Assembly (NCBI GenBank): GCA_018821535.1 | Contig: JAHJLV010000030.1 | Location: 61,653-125,652 of the forward strand | Length of the DNA: 64,000 nt | Reading direction: 5' to 3' | Origin: Pseudomonadota bacterium | GTDB lineage: Bacteria > Desulfobacterota > Desulfobacteria > Desulfobacterales > Desulfobacteraceae | Part shown: one piece after another, positions 1 through 8,259 of the stretch | Layout of the letters: each line of letters opens with the position of its first letter | Numbering within the stretch: position 1 is the stretch's first letter | The notes under the pieces: model-generated | Database searches by the model: none | What the model was told of the DNA's origin: nothing | What the model saw: the letters and a program-made list of their open reading frames with translations, nothing else | Position numbers and translations under genes: made by a program

Positions 1-960
1 ATCAGTCTGCCAGACCCCAAAAAGGATTCGGCACTGTTTATCAGTGTCCGCTATTCCATGCCACTGTGGCTTGCCAGAAAATGGGAAAAAACATTTGGAT
101 TTGAAACAACATGCACACTTTGCGCTCAGATCAATACCATTCCTGACATCACCCTTCGGGTCAATACGTTAAAAGCTGATATCCATTGCCTTACGGAACT
201 GATAACACCCCATACCAAAGCGGTTCATCCCACAGTTTACAGTGCCTGCGGTCTGAATTTCACAGGCCCGGATACGGCCATCCATGAAATGGACGCCTTT
301 AAATCAGGGCTGTTTCAAATTCAGGACGAGGCAGCACAGCTTGTCACAGAACTCATGGCCCCTGAACCCTGCGAAACTGTTCTGGATGCCTGTGCCGGAC
401 TTGGCGGAAAAACAGGCCATATTGCCCAGTTAATGAATAATCAAGGAAGCATTACTGCCCTGGATATAGACCCGGGCAAACTGGAAGCCTTGAATCTTGA
501 AGCCCGGCGGCTGGGGCTTCATATCATACAGACACGCCCTGTGGATCTAATGCAGGCCACCATAAAAGATTTTGACACCTATTTTGACAGGGTCCTTCTG
601 GATGCCCCCTGCTCAGGCCTGGGCGTTCTTCGGCGCAACCCGGACACAAAATGGAAACGCACCCAAAAGGATATTGAACGGCTGGCAGCAAAACAAAAAA
701 AACTGCTCAATGCTGCCGCAAACCTGGTAAAACCCGGAGGGGTTCTTGTCTATGCGGTATGCTCATGTGAAAAAGAAGAGAATGAAGATGTCATTCATTC
801 TTTTTTAAATAAGCGAAAAGATTTTTCAATTGATAAAAATATTGGATCTGATACGTATTCTGTATTCATGACAGATGAAGGATTTTTAAAAACATATCCG
901 GCAGTAAACACGATGGATGGATTCTTTGCTGCCCGCCTTACAAGGATATCAAAGACGTAA
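1..960 (+). CDS. rsmB: 16S rRNA m5C967 methyltransferase RsmB, 5'-truncated by window edge
   Basis: The reading frame is open from base 1, so the N-terminus (the NusB-like RNA-binding domain, roughly the first 110-130 residues) lies outside the window. The visible 319 residues form the Rossmann SAM-dependent methyltransferase domain of the NOL1/NOP2/Sun family. The SAM-binding loop is LDACAGLGGKT, the motif IV cysteine is in DAPCSGLG, and the catalytic cysteine is in AVCSCEKEEN. RsmB methylates C967 of 16S rRNA in the cytoplasm. The stop codon is followed immediately by the ATG of the PASTA gene, so the two are co-transcribed. The rsmB-PASTA-rpe order is familiar from deltaproteobacteria (recalled, not searched). 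Confidence 0.93.
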   Translation: MSLPDPKKDSALFISVRYSMPLWLARKWEKTFGFETTCTLCAQINTIPDITLRVNTLKADIHCLTELITPHTKAVHPTVYSACGLNFTGPDTAIHEMDAFKSGLFQIQDEAAQLVTELMAPEPCETVLDACAGLGGKTGHIAQLMNNQGSITALDIDPGKLEALNLEARRLGLHIIQTRPVDLMQATIKDFDTYFDRVLLDAPCSGLGVLRRNPDTKWKRTQKDIERLAAKQKKLLNAAANLVKPGGVLVYAVCSCEKEENEDVIHSFLNKRKDFSIDKNIGSDTYSVFMTDEGFLKTYPAVNTMDGFFAARLTRISKT

Positions 961-2013
961 ATGAAATCTGCCATAAAATACATATCTGTCTTCTGCCTTG
1001 CTTTTCTTCTTTCTGGCGGTATTGCCTACTATGCTGTAAAGATTTTCACCAAAAGCGCAGGAGAAATCATCCTTCCCGAACTTCGGGGAAAAAATATTAT
1101 TTATGTCCTGGAAACCCTGACCAACATGGGCCTGAATGCAAAATTATACGGAACACAATATGATGAGACCCATCCCAGATACGCTGTCATCTCCCAGGAT
1201 CCCCTTCCCGGAAGCACCATCAAAAAAGGGCGGGATGTAGTCATTTATATATCCAAAGGGAAAAAAGAAAATATTGTGCCGGATCTTCGACAGGTGCCGC
1301 TTAGCCAGGCCTTGATTCTTCTGGAAAAAGCAGAATTCACCAAAGGGCATATTTCATTGACCTATTCTTCAAAAACCCGGAAAGACAGTATTATTTCACA
1401 CTATCCAGAACCTTTTTCCAGTGCATTAAAAGGGACTGCAATCCATCTGCTTGTCAGCAGGGGTGATCCTGTTGCAGGGTTTATCATGCCGGATCTTACT
1501 CAAATGGATATTGAAAATGCCCGGCTAAAACTTGCAAAACAAAATCTTGAGATTTCAAAAATCATATCTGATACAGATGTCAGACAGCCTTATGGGAGGG
1601 TTCTGTCCCACCAGCCCAAATCCGGAAGCCATGTGACTCAGGACACCCCGATCACGCTGGTGGTAAATTATTCTCAAAAAAACAGGCAGATGAACCCGGA
1701 GAAACTTTCCGGCATGATCCTGCTGACCCAGTTCATACACCCTGGTTTTTTAAAGCGCCATGTCCGGGTACAAACGGATCGGCTGGGCCCGATGCTGGAC
1801 TATTACGATGATTTTATCACACCCGGAAAAGAAATTTATTTTTTAATACCGACAAATAAAAGAACCCTGGTGAATATATTTATTGACCAGACCCTTATAA
1901 AAGCGATAACCATTGATCCTTGGAACAAGGACAATATTACAGGAGACCTATTATGGGAATCATTGCCCCTTCAATTTTATCCGCCGATTTCACAAAACTT
2001 GGAAATGAACTGA
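961..2013 (+). CDS. Membrane-anchored protein with three PASTA domains
   Basis: The 350-residue protein has a signal anchor at about residues 7-27. Three PASTA-type repeats follow, at about 38-105, 108-170 and 173-240, each opening with a (V/M)PDL- or LPEL-like motif and closing with a beta-strand and a G-D/S turn. About 110 residues of unassigned sequence follow. There is no kinase, transpeptidase or transglycosylase domain, so this is not a PBP or Stk1 kinase. PASTA modules usually bind muropeptides or unlinked peptidoglycan, and the orientation here would place them in the periplasm. The start abuts the rsmB stop and the 3' end overlaps rpe by 61 bases, so translation is probably coupled. 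Confidence 0.82.
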   Translation: MKSAIKYISVFCLAFLLSGGIAYYAVKIFTKSAGEIILPELRGKNIIYVLETLTNMGLNAKLYGTQYDETHPRYAVISQDPLPGSTIKKGRDVVIYISKGKKENIVPDLRQVPLSQALILLEKAEFTKGHISLTYSSKTRKDSIISHYPEPFSSALKGTAIHLLVSRGDPVAGFIMPDLTQMDIENARLKLAKQNLEISKIISDTDVRQPYGRVLSHQPKSGSHVTQDTPITLVVNYSQKNRQMNPEKLSGMILLTQFIHPGFLKRHVRVQTDRLGPMLDYYDDFITPGKEIYFLIPTNKRTLVNIFIDQTLIKAITIDPWNKDNITGDLLWESLPLQFYPPISQNLEMN

Positions 2014-2603
2014 CCGCAATTGAAGATGCCGGAGCTGACTGGGTTCATATTGATGTCATGGACGGACAGTTTGTCCCCAATATCACCTATGGTCCAATTA
2101 TTGTGGATGCATGCAAACGCGCCTGCAGCCTTGAACTGGATGTGCATTTGATGATTGAAAAACCCGATGCCATCATTCCTGAATTTGCCAAAGCCGGTGC
2201 GGATTATATTTCAGTCCATGCCGAAGCCTGCACACACCTTCACCGCAGCCTTCAACTGATCAAAAGTCTGGGTAAAAAAGCAGGTGTTGCACTGAATCCT
2301 GCAACCCCTCTGTCGTCAATTCAGTGGGTCGTGGACCAGCTTGATTTTGTGTTGATCATGAGCGTAAATCCAGGATTTGGCGGCCAGAAATTTATTCGGT
2401 CAAGCATTGAAAAGATTTCATCTTTAAAACGCCTGCTCAAAGAAAACCATTCAAATGCCATTATCCAGGTGGACGGCGGCGTCAATGCAGACACCATAAA
2501 AGAAATTTCTGATGCCGGTGCCACGTCTTTTGTTGCAGGATCTGCCATTTTCAATACAAAAGACTACACATCCACGATTCAGGACCTGCGAAAAAGGATG
2601 TAG
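1953..2603 (+). CDS. rpe: Ribulose-phosphate 3-epimerase
   Basis: The protein is a 216-residue TIM barrel that interconverts ribulose-5-phosphate and xylulose-5-phosphate in the pentose phosphate pathway. Family signatures are clear: APSILSADF at the N-terminus, HIDVMDGQFVPN (catalytic Asp and metal ligands), DVHLMIEKPD, MSVNPGFGGQKF (phosphate loop) and VDGGVN. The ATG at 1953 is preferred over the in-frame start at 1920 because AGGAGA lies six bases upstream and the protein then begins MGIIAPSIL, as the family does. The start lies inside the 3' end of the PASTA gene. Confidence 0.96.
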   Translation: MGIIAPSILSADFTKLGNELTAIEDAGADWVHIDVMDGQFVPNITYGPIIVDACKRACSLELDVHLMIEKPDAIIPEFAKAGADYISVHAEACTHLHRSLQLIKSLGKKAGVALNPATPLSSIQWVVDQLDFVLIMSVNPGFGGQKFIRSSIEKISSLKRLLKENHSNAIIQVDGGVNADTIKEISDAGATSFVAGSAIFNTKDYTSTIQDLRKRM

Positions 2604-2618
2604 ACAGTTAAAACACCT

Positions 2619-4301
2619 GTGCATAAAGTCATCCTGGTTCAGCCGCCGATCCAGGATTTTTACCTGACAAAAAAAAGAACCCTTCCTTACGGGCTTGCGT
2701 CCATTGCGTCGAGCATCAGACAAAAGGGCTTTGAGGTGGATATTCTGGATGCGCTTGCAACAGACAAATCCAGAATCATTGCATACCCGGAAGAATTTGC
2801 TGACCTTAAATCCTTTTACGGTCACAAGGATATGTCCTTGTTTTCCCTTTTCCATGACTTCAGGCATTTTGGATACAGCTTTGAACATATTGGTGCGCAA
2901 ATCAAAAAAGAAGAACCGTTCATTGTGGGAATCTCCTCTTTGTTCACGGCCTATGCAGATACTGCGATCAAAACCGCCCAGACCATCAAAACATTTTACC
3001 CCCGGTGCTATATTGTCATGGGCGGGCATCACCCCACTGTTTTTCCCGAACAGGTACTGTCACACACGGCGGTGGACTTTGTTATCCGCGGAGAAGGAGA
3101 AGACAGCATGGCGCAACTGTGCTGTGCACTGGCATCCGGTTCAGATATTCAACAGATTCCAGGAATCGCTTTTCGCCGGAAGGATTCTGATCCAAAATGC
3201 GACACACAAAACACGCACCCTCAGCGCGCAGATTGCCATATCGCACCGCCTGCCTGGAAGGATGATCTCAACACCCTGCCCCTGCCCGCCATTGACCTGA
3301 TCCACCACGAATATTACCAGCGCAAAAAAAGATATTCCGCCATGGTGGTCTCCAGCCGGGGATGCCCCATGCAGTGTTCATACTGCTGTGTTTCCGCAAC
3401 ATCTTCTTATGCCCGATTCAGACAAAGAAATGTTGAACATGTGATCAAAGAAATCAGACAGATTTTAAAAAGCCATGAAACAGGATTCATTGATTTTGAA
3501 GATGAAAATCTGTGCCTGAATAAATCATGGTTTATGGAATTATTTACGCAAATCAAAGATATCCTTTCTGCGCAGAATCTAAAAGAATCTGCAGAACTGC
3601 GCGCCATGAACGGGCTTTTTCCTCCGGCCATTGATGAAGACATTGTCTGCCTGATGAAAGACAGCGGTTTTAAAACACTGAACCTGTCTTTAGGGTCCAC
3701 TTCAAAAGATCAGCTGGCCCGGTTCAAACGGCCGGATGTGCGAAAATCCTTTGAATCTGCGCTGTCGTATGCACAAAAACAGGGTCTTGAATGTGTCTCC
3801 TATATCATTGCAGCAGGCCCGGACCAGAATGCGCAAAGCTCCCTGGACGATCTGCTGTATCTGGCACAGAAAAGAACCCTTGTAGGACTGTCTGTTTTTT
3901 ATCCAGCCCCCGGAAGCCTGGATTATGAAATATGCAAAACCCGCAATCTTCTGCCGGATACCTTCAGCCGGATGCGCTCAACTGCCCTGCCCCTGGATCA
4001 TACCACTTCAAGACGTGAAGCTGTAACCCTGTTAAGGCTTTCACGAATCCTGAATTTTATGAAACATATTTTAGATACCTTTGGCAAAATACCTGCGCCA
4101 AAGGCTTTTTCAAATCATGAGAAACTGCTGGATTTAAACCGGACAGACATTTCCGTCAAACTGCTTCAATGGTTTTTACATGATGGAAAAATAAGAGGCG
4201 TACAGCCGGACGGGACTGTTTTTGACCATTATATTGATAAAGACCTTGCATTGAATTTTGCTCAAAAAATTCAAACCCTGAAAATTGCCGGAATAAAATA
4301 G
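2619..4301 (+). CDS. B12-binding domain radical SAM protein
   Basis: The 560-residue protein starts with GTG. Residues 1 to about 200 form a cobalamin-binding-like Rossmann domain, including VGISSLFTAYAD, VMGGHHPTVFP and RGEGEDSM, typical of B12-binding radical SAM proteins. The radical SAM core follows, with the 4Fe-4S motif C-x3-C-x2-C in GCPMQCSYCC and then a (beta/alpha) barrel. The C-terminal ~90 residues match nothing I know. Such enzymes do radical methylation or other C-H chemistry on lipids, cofactors or natural products; the substrate cannot be deduced. It lies 15 bases after rpe and is probably the last gene of that operon. Confidence 0.8.
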   Translation: MHKVILVQPPIQDFYLTKKRTLPYGLASIASSIRQKGFEVDILDALATDKSRIIAYPEEFADLKSFYGHKDMSLFSLFHDFRHFGYSFEHIGAQIKKEEPFIVGISSLFTAYADTAIKTAQTIKTFYPRCYIVMGGHHPTVFPEQVLSHTAVDFVIRGEGEDSMAQLCCALASGSDIQQIPGIAFRRKDSDPKCDTQNTHPQRADCHIAPPAWKDDLNTLPLPAIDLIHHEYYQRKKRYSAMVVSSRGCPMQCSYCCVSATSSYARFRQRNVEHVIKEIRQILKSHETGFIDFEDENLCLNKSWFMELFTQIKDILSAQNLKESAELRAMNGLFPPAIDEDIVCLMKDSGFKTLNLSLGSTSKDQLARFKRPDVRKSFESALSYAQKQGLECVSYIIAAGPDQNAQSSLDDLLYLAQKRTLVGLSVFYPAPGSLDYEICKTRNLLPDTFSRMRSTALPLDHTTSRREAVTLLRLSRILNFMKHILDTFGKIPAPKAFSNHEKLLDLNRTDISVKLLQWFLHDGKIRGVQPDGTVFDHYIDKDLALNFAQKIQTLKIAGIK

Positions 4302-4364
4302 TTCAAATAGCCTGATCACAAAAAGAAATTTATGGAGCAGTCCAATAGAATGAAGTAGAAAATT

Positions 4365-4481
4365 TTATTCGCCAGCATCATTGAGTACCGCATCAACCAG
4401 TTGCCGACGGATATAAATACCGTTTTGGATGAGGGCTTCGATGAGAGGCCCGCTGTCTGCAACGACTATGGGTTCACGCAT
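4365..4481 (-). pseudogene. Internally deleted DUF3368 (PIN-like) toxin relic
   Basis: This 38-codon frame starts with an ATG that overlaps the end of the upstream UPF0175 gene by eight bases. It reads MREPIVVADSGPL, the N-terminal beta-strand with the first acidic PIN residue, and passes directly into IEALIQNGIYIRRQLVDAV, ending LNDAGE. Full-length DUF3368 toxins begin with a (V/I)(V/S)DxSPL strand and end with a segment of the type PLLDxLIxxGFxIxxxLYxxxLxxAGE. Both ends are therefore present, with the central ~100 or more residues missing and the frame kept. The product cannot be a working PIN nuclease. The family assignment is from memory of these end motifs. Confidence 0.65.
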
Positions 4482-4725
4482 TTTTTAATTCATCCAGGAT
4501 TTGTTCATCATCGAGATTGATTACAGGTATTTCCATACGGCCCAGCTCATCCATGAATTTGATTTTATTCATATTGCACAGTTCCGCTGCTTTGCCGACA
4601 GAAAGACGGCCCAGCTCAAAAAGTTTAACGGCCAGTAAAAAAAGCATTTCCTGTTCAAGCGCTTTTTTTGACTTTCCCGTGGATATCAAAAGGTCATCAC
4701 TGTAAGGTATTGAGAGCGTTTGCAT
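4474..4725 (-). CDS. UPF0175 family antitoxin-like protein
   Basis: The 83-residue protein has the UPF0175 pattern: an N-terminal strand (LSIPYSDDLL), a helical middle (LAVKLFELGRLSVGKAAELCNM, a helix-turn-helix-like segment) and an acidic tail. UPF0175 proteins are usually encoded just upstream of DUF3368 PIN toxins and act as antitoxins. Here the downstream partner is the deleted relic at 4365-4481. The start is supported by AGAGG about nine bases upstream of ATG 4725. Without an active toxin the gene is an orphan antitoxin or transcriptional regulator. Confidence 0.75.
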   Translation of the reverse strand: MQTLSIPYSDDLLISTGKSKKALEQEMLFLLAVKLFELGRLSVGKAAELCNMNKIKFMDELGRMEIPVINLDDEQILDELKNA

Positions 4726-4838
4726 AAATATATCCTCTCTATGTTTAAAAAATATTTTCCTTTAATACAATATACACAGAATAGATGTTTGACAAACAAT
4801 AAATGCTTTTCTTAACAGTGACTTCTTAAAGAAAATAA

Positions 4839-5618
4839 TCATAGCGTTCTTGAACCGGAAAACGTGTCCAGCGCCATATGTTCCTGCACATGCGCTGCAA
4901 TCCTTGCGCGGACCATGTCTGAAATGTGTTCTATTTCCATATGTTCGAATACGGTATAGGGGATTTCATCCAGAACTTTCACTTCAATATGATGCCTGCC
5001 CTGAATCCTTAACGAATGCTTTGGCAGTGCATTTTTTGTATTATTTATGACCAGCGGCAGGATGGGTTTTTTCATCTTTTTGGCCAGAATAAATGCCCCG
5101 GGCTTAAAGGGTTTCAGAATTCCTGTTTTTGATCGCGTTCCTTCAGGGAAGATGATGACAGAAATATTTTTTGACAAAAGATCTTCACATTGGGCTATCA
5201 TTTTTTTTATGCTGTGTTTATCTCCGCGCTTAAGCTTTACATGGCCGTTCAGTATCATGTTCCAGCCGATAAACGGCAGCAGGAAGACTTCGGCTTTTGA
5301 CACCCAGCGAAACGGAAAAAACAGATAAAATGCAACAAGGATATCCAGTTGAGACTGATGATTGGACACGATGACATAGCTTTTTTTCATATCCATCTTT
5401 TGACGGCCGATAATATTGACCGACCAGGCCGGCATGCACCAGATATAAACAGATGCCCAGAAAGAACTGAACAGGCTTAATATGATCCGGCGGCGATCAA
5501 AAAAAAATGTTAAAAGAAATACGATTAAAGCAATTAAAAAGAAAACAGCTGAAGACAGCCCGATAAAAAGAATATACCCATAGGATAAAAAAAAGACCGC
5601 AATATTTTTAAAGCTCAT
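4839..5618 (-). CDS. plsC: 1-acyl-sn-glycerol-3-phosphate acyltransferase
   Basis: The 259-residue membrane acyltransferase converts lysophosphatidate to phosphatidate in phospholipid synthesis. Two hydrophobic segments lie at about residues 8-40. The catalytic HX4D motif is NHQSQLD (H87, D92), and the glycerol-phosphate binding motif is FPEGTRS at 157-163. Length matches PlsC. The ATG overlaps the 3' end of the methionine aminopeptidase gene by 11 bases, so the two are translationally coupled and belong to the DUF4911-miaB-map-plsC run. Confidence 0.92.
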   Translation of the reverse strand: MSFKNIAVFFLSYGYILFIGLSSAVFFLIALIVFLLTFFFDRRRIILSLFSSFWASVYIWCMPAWSVNIIGRQKMDMKKSYVIVSNHQSQLDILVAFYLFFPFRWVSKAEVFLLPFIGWNMILNGHVKLKRGDKHSIKKMIAQCEDLLSKNISVIIFPEGTRSKTGILKPFKPGAFILAKKMKKPILPLVINNTKNALPKHSLRIQGRHHIEVKVLDEIPYTVFEHMEIEHISDMVRARIAAHVQEHMALDTFSGSRTL

Positions 5619-6490
5619 AAGGCGTCAGACTCTCCCAACCGTCCTGGGTGACAAGAATGGTCTGCTCAAACTGTGCAGACAAGGAACCATCGTTTGTGAC
5701 CGCTGTCCAGCGATCTTCGAGCACGTGCAGATCTCTTCGCCCCAGATTGATCATGGGCTCAATGGTGAACACCATGCCGGGAACAAGCACAATCCCTTCT
5801 CCTTTTCTGCCAAAATGCATGACCTGGGGCGGTTCATGAAAATCAATCCCCACACCGTGACCGATAAATTCTCTGACCACAGAACACTTTTGACCTTCAG
5901 CATAGGACTGGATTGCATATCCGATATCGCCCAGGGTTGCTCCGGGGGTTATGGCCTCAATGCCTCTTTTTAAGGATTGAGCTGCCACGTTCACGATTTT
6001 TTTCCCCTGCTGTGTAGGTGTACCCACAAAAAAGGTTTTGCTGGCATCTGCATAATAGCCGTTTAAAATAGGGGGTGATGTCCACATTTACAATATCCCC
6101 GTCTGCCAGAACACGATCTCCGGGGATGCCATGACAGATCACCTCATTGACTGACACGCATACGCTTTTCGGAAATCCTTTGTAATTTAAAGGTGCCGGG
6201 ATTGCACCGGCCTTAATGGTTTGCTCATGGACAAAAGTATTAATCTCTTCTGTTCTAAGGCCGGGTTTGATCATGGTTTCCACCTGATCCAGAATGGACA
6301 TCAAAAGCTGGCCGCATTTTCGGATGCCTTCAATCTGCTCAGGCGTTTTCAACCGGATATCGTATTTTCTTTCATATTCTTCTTTAATACTGAGTTCTAT
6401 TTTCCTGTTTCTGCAGCAGTTTTTATATTTTTTCCCACTACCGCATGGACACAGATCATTGCGACCGATTTTCACTGCCTGTTTTTTCAT
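5608..6490 (-). pseudogene. map: SEC-C-tagged type I methionine aminopeptidase, one-base frameshift
   Basis: The N-terminus carries a SEC-C zinc motif ([15 protein letters not shown]), followed by a type I methionine aminopeptidase that removes initiator Met. The frame runs well to GDIVNVDIT, the first metal aspartates, and then breaks. The expected continuation [15 protein letters not shown], with the second metal Asp, is encoded one frame over and runs to the stop at 5608 (metal ligands in GHGVGIDFHEPP, FTIEP and EQT). A run of five G on the plus strand at 6071-6075 would restore the frame if it were four; the corrected length is exactly 293 codons plus stop. The start at 6490 overlaps the miaB stop in an ATGA. 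Either a real pseudogene or a homopolymer sequencing error; many related genomes also carry a second map. Confidence 0.85.
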
Positions 6491-7854
6491 TTTTCCCCAA
6501 TCTCCGCCGGAGTGCCCCATAATGAATGGAGATATGCATTTTCAATTTTTATTTTTATAATATCGCCTATACTGGCATTTTCCGACGGAAAATGCACGAT
6601 TTTATTGGACTGGGTTCTTCCGGACATCTGTTTTATATTTTTATTTTCAGCTTCAAACCCGTCCCTTTTTTTAGCGCTTGCACCCTCGACAAGCACGTCC
6701 ACAGTCTTTCCTGTCAATTTTTCGTTATTTTTCCGGGAATAATAATCCTGCCGTTCCAACAGTTCATTAAGCCTTTTGCGTTTGATTTCCTCATCAATCT
6801 GATCAGAAAATTTTGCTGCAGGCGCCGACGATCTGTCTGAATAGGCAAATGCAAAAATTGAATCATATTCAATTTCGCCAAGCAGATTCATGGTATCTTC
6901 AAAATCCTGTCGGGTTTCAGAAGGAAATCCAACAATCATGTCTGTTGACAACCCGATATCCGGACACTGCGTTTTTAAATCAATGATCCGTTTCAGATAG
7001 GTTTCCCGCGTATATCCCCGGTTCATTTTTTTGAGAATGGCGTTTGACCCGGACTGCACGGGCAGATGAAGATGGTTGCAGACCTTGTCCATGTCCCGGA
7101 TGGCGCAGATCAGGTCCATGGAAAGATCCTTGGGGTGAGATGTGGCAAACCGGATTCGCTGTATCCCTTGTATCTGGTTTATTTTTTCCAGCAGCCGGGG
7201 AAAAGAAATCTTACCTTCTTTTTTCCCATATGAATTGACGTTCTGACCCAGCAGAGTAACTTCTTTGACTCCGGACGCTGCCATGGCTGTAATTTCTTCA
7301 ATAATATTTTCAGGTTCCCGGCTTCTTTCAGTCCCCCGGACATACGGCACCACACAATAGGTGCAAAAATTTTCACACCCCTGCATAATGGTCACAAACC
7401 GGGAAATCTGATTTTCATCAAACCCGAGAGTTTCCGGCATAACCTCATAAATCACTGATGAATCCGCTGTATCCGTCACTTTCTGACGGCCTGACTTCAC
7501 CGCCTCGATATGCCGGGCAAACCGTGAAAAAGCCCGGGTTCCCAGGACAATATCCAGATGCGGTATTCTTTCAAATGCTTTTTCACCTTCCTGCTGGGCC
7601 ACGCAACCGGCCATGACCCCGATCAGTTCAGGCTTTGTCTTCTTCAGTTTCGTCAGCCTGCCTAAAAAGCTGAATGCCTTTTCCTGAGCCTTATGCCGTA
7701 TTGAACAGGTATTGCAGACCACCATATCAGCCTTGTGAATATCATCGGTTTTCTCATATCCCAGAGAACTGAGTATGGCCATCAGTTTTTCAGAATCATA
7801 TACATTCATCTGACAGCCAATGGTATGTATATAGGCAAATTCACTATATTTCAT
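6487..7854 (-). CDS. miaB: tRNA-2-methylthio-N6-dimethylallyladenosine synthase MiaB
   Basis: The 455-residue methylthiotransferase adds 2-methylthio to i6A37 of tRNAs reading UNN codons. Domain order is canonical. The N-terminal UPF0004 domain holds three cluster cysteines in [14 protein letters not shown] and MAGCVAQ. The radical SAM core has GCENFCTYC (C-x3-C-x2-C) and [13 protein letters not shown]-terminal TRAM domain occupies about residues 380-445. Length fits MiaB. The start overlaps the DUF4911 gene by 11 bases and the stop overlaps map by four bases. Confidence 0.95.
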   Translation of the reverse strand: MKYSEFAYIHTIGCQMNVYDSEKLMAILSSLGYEKTDDIHKADMVVCNTCSIRHKAQEKAFSFLGRLTKLKKTKPELIGVMAGCVAQQEGEKAFERIPHLDIVLGTRAFSRFARHIEAVKSGRQKVTDTADSSVIYEVMPETLGFDENQISRFVTIMQGCENFCTYCVVPYVRGTERSREPENIIEEITAMAASGVKEVTLLGQNVNSYGKKEGKISFPRLLEKINQIQGIQRIRFATSHPKDLSMDLICAIRDMDKVCNHLHLPVQSGSNAILKKMNRGYTRETYLKRIIDLKTQCPDIGLSTDMIVGFPSETRQDFEDTMNLLGEIEYDSIFAFAYSDRSSAPAAKFSDQIDEEIKRKRLNELLERQDYYSRKNNEKLTGKTVDVLVEGASAKKRDGFEAENKNIKQMSGRTQSNKIVHFPSENASIGDIIKIKIENAYLHSLWGTPAEIGEK

Positions 7855-8053
7855 TAAACATAAAATCCTTTTGCAAATCCTGGATAATCATCTGTGCGGA
7901 TTCCATCCGGTCCGGTGCGATGGCCAGGCGGATATGGCCTTTTTGAGCATCAATTGTCGTTGCAATGGCAATCCCCTCATGGGCTTCAAAAATAAACCGG
8001 ATAAATCCGATTCTGGTCTTGTCCACTATATATTCTTTATGATGTGTTTTCAT
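7844..8053 (-). CDS. DUF4911 domain protein
   Basis: This small 69-residue protein has the DUF4911 pattern: a conserved IGFIRFIFEAHEGIAIATT core followed by LAIAPDR and an amphipathic C-terminal helix. Function is unknown. In deltaproteobacteria it commonly precedes miaB, as here, with an 11-base overlap, so a role linked to tRNA modification or simply co-expression is inferred. There is no clear Shine-Dalgarno close to ATG 8053, and a purine-rich GGAGAAAA lies unusually far (about 15 bases) upstream. Confidence 0.7.
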   Translation of the reverse strand: MKTHHKEYIVDKTRIGFIRFIFEAHEGIAIATTIDAQKGHIRLAIAPDRMESAQMIIQDLQKDFMFNEI

Positions 8054-8178
8054 TTATTTTTATTTTCTCCGTCATCTGATATATCATTATTGATCAAAAC
8101 TTCAAACACCTAAAATCAATCCCGGCATACGGGTATCAACCGCCTTTAGGTCTTTGTGGAAAATTAAATATTTAAAAC

Positions 8179-8207
8179 TTGTAAAATTTACAATATTCTT
8201 ATATAAT
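8179..8207 (+). promoter_or_regulatory. Probable sigma-70 promoter of deaD
   Basis: TTGTAA at 8179-8184 and a perfect TATAAT at 8202-8207 are separated by 17 bases, giving a transcription start near 8214 and a 5' leader of about 46 bases ahead of the DEAD-box helicase gene. The surrounding 8054-8259 interval is AT-rich and holds no other gene that I can support. Confidence 0.65.
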
Positions 8208-8259
8208 TCAATATTTTATCTATACTGGCTGTAAATGCCGAATTTTTTAAAGGAACGCG

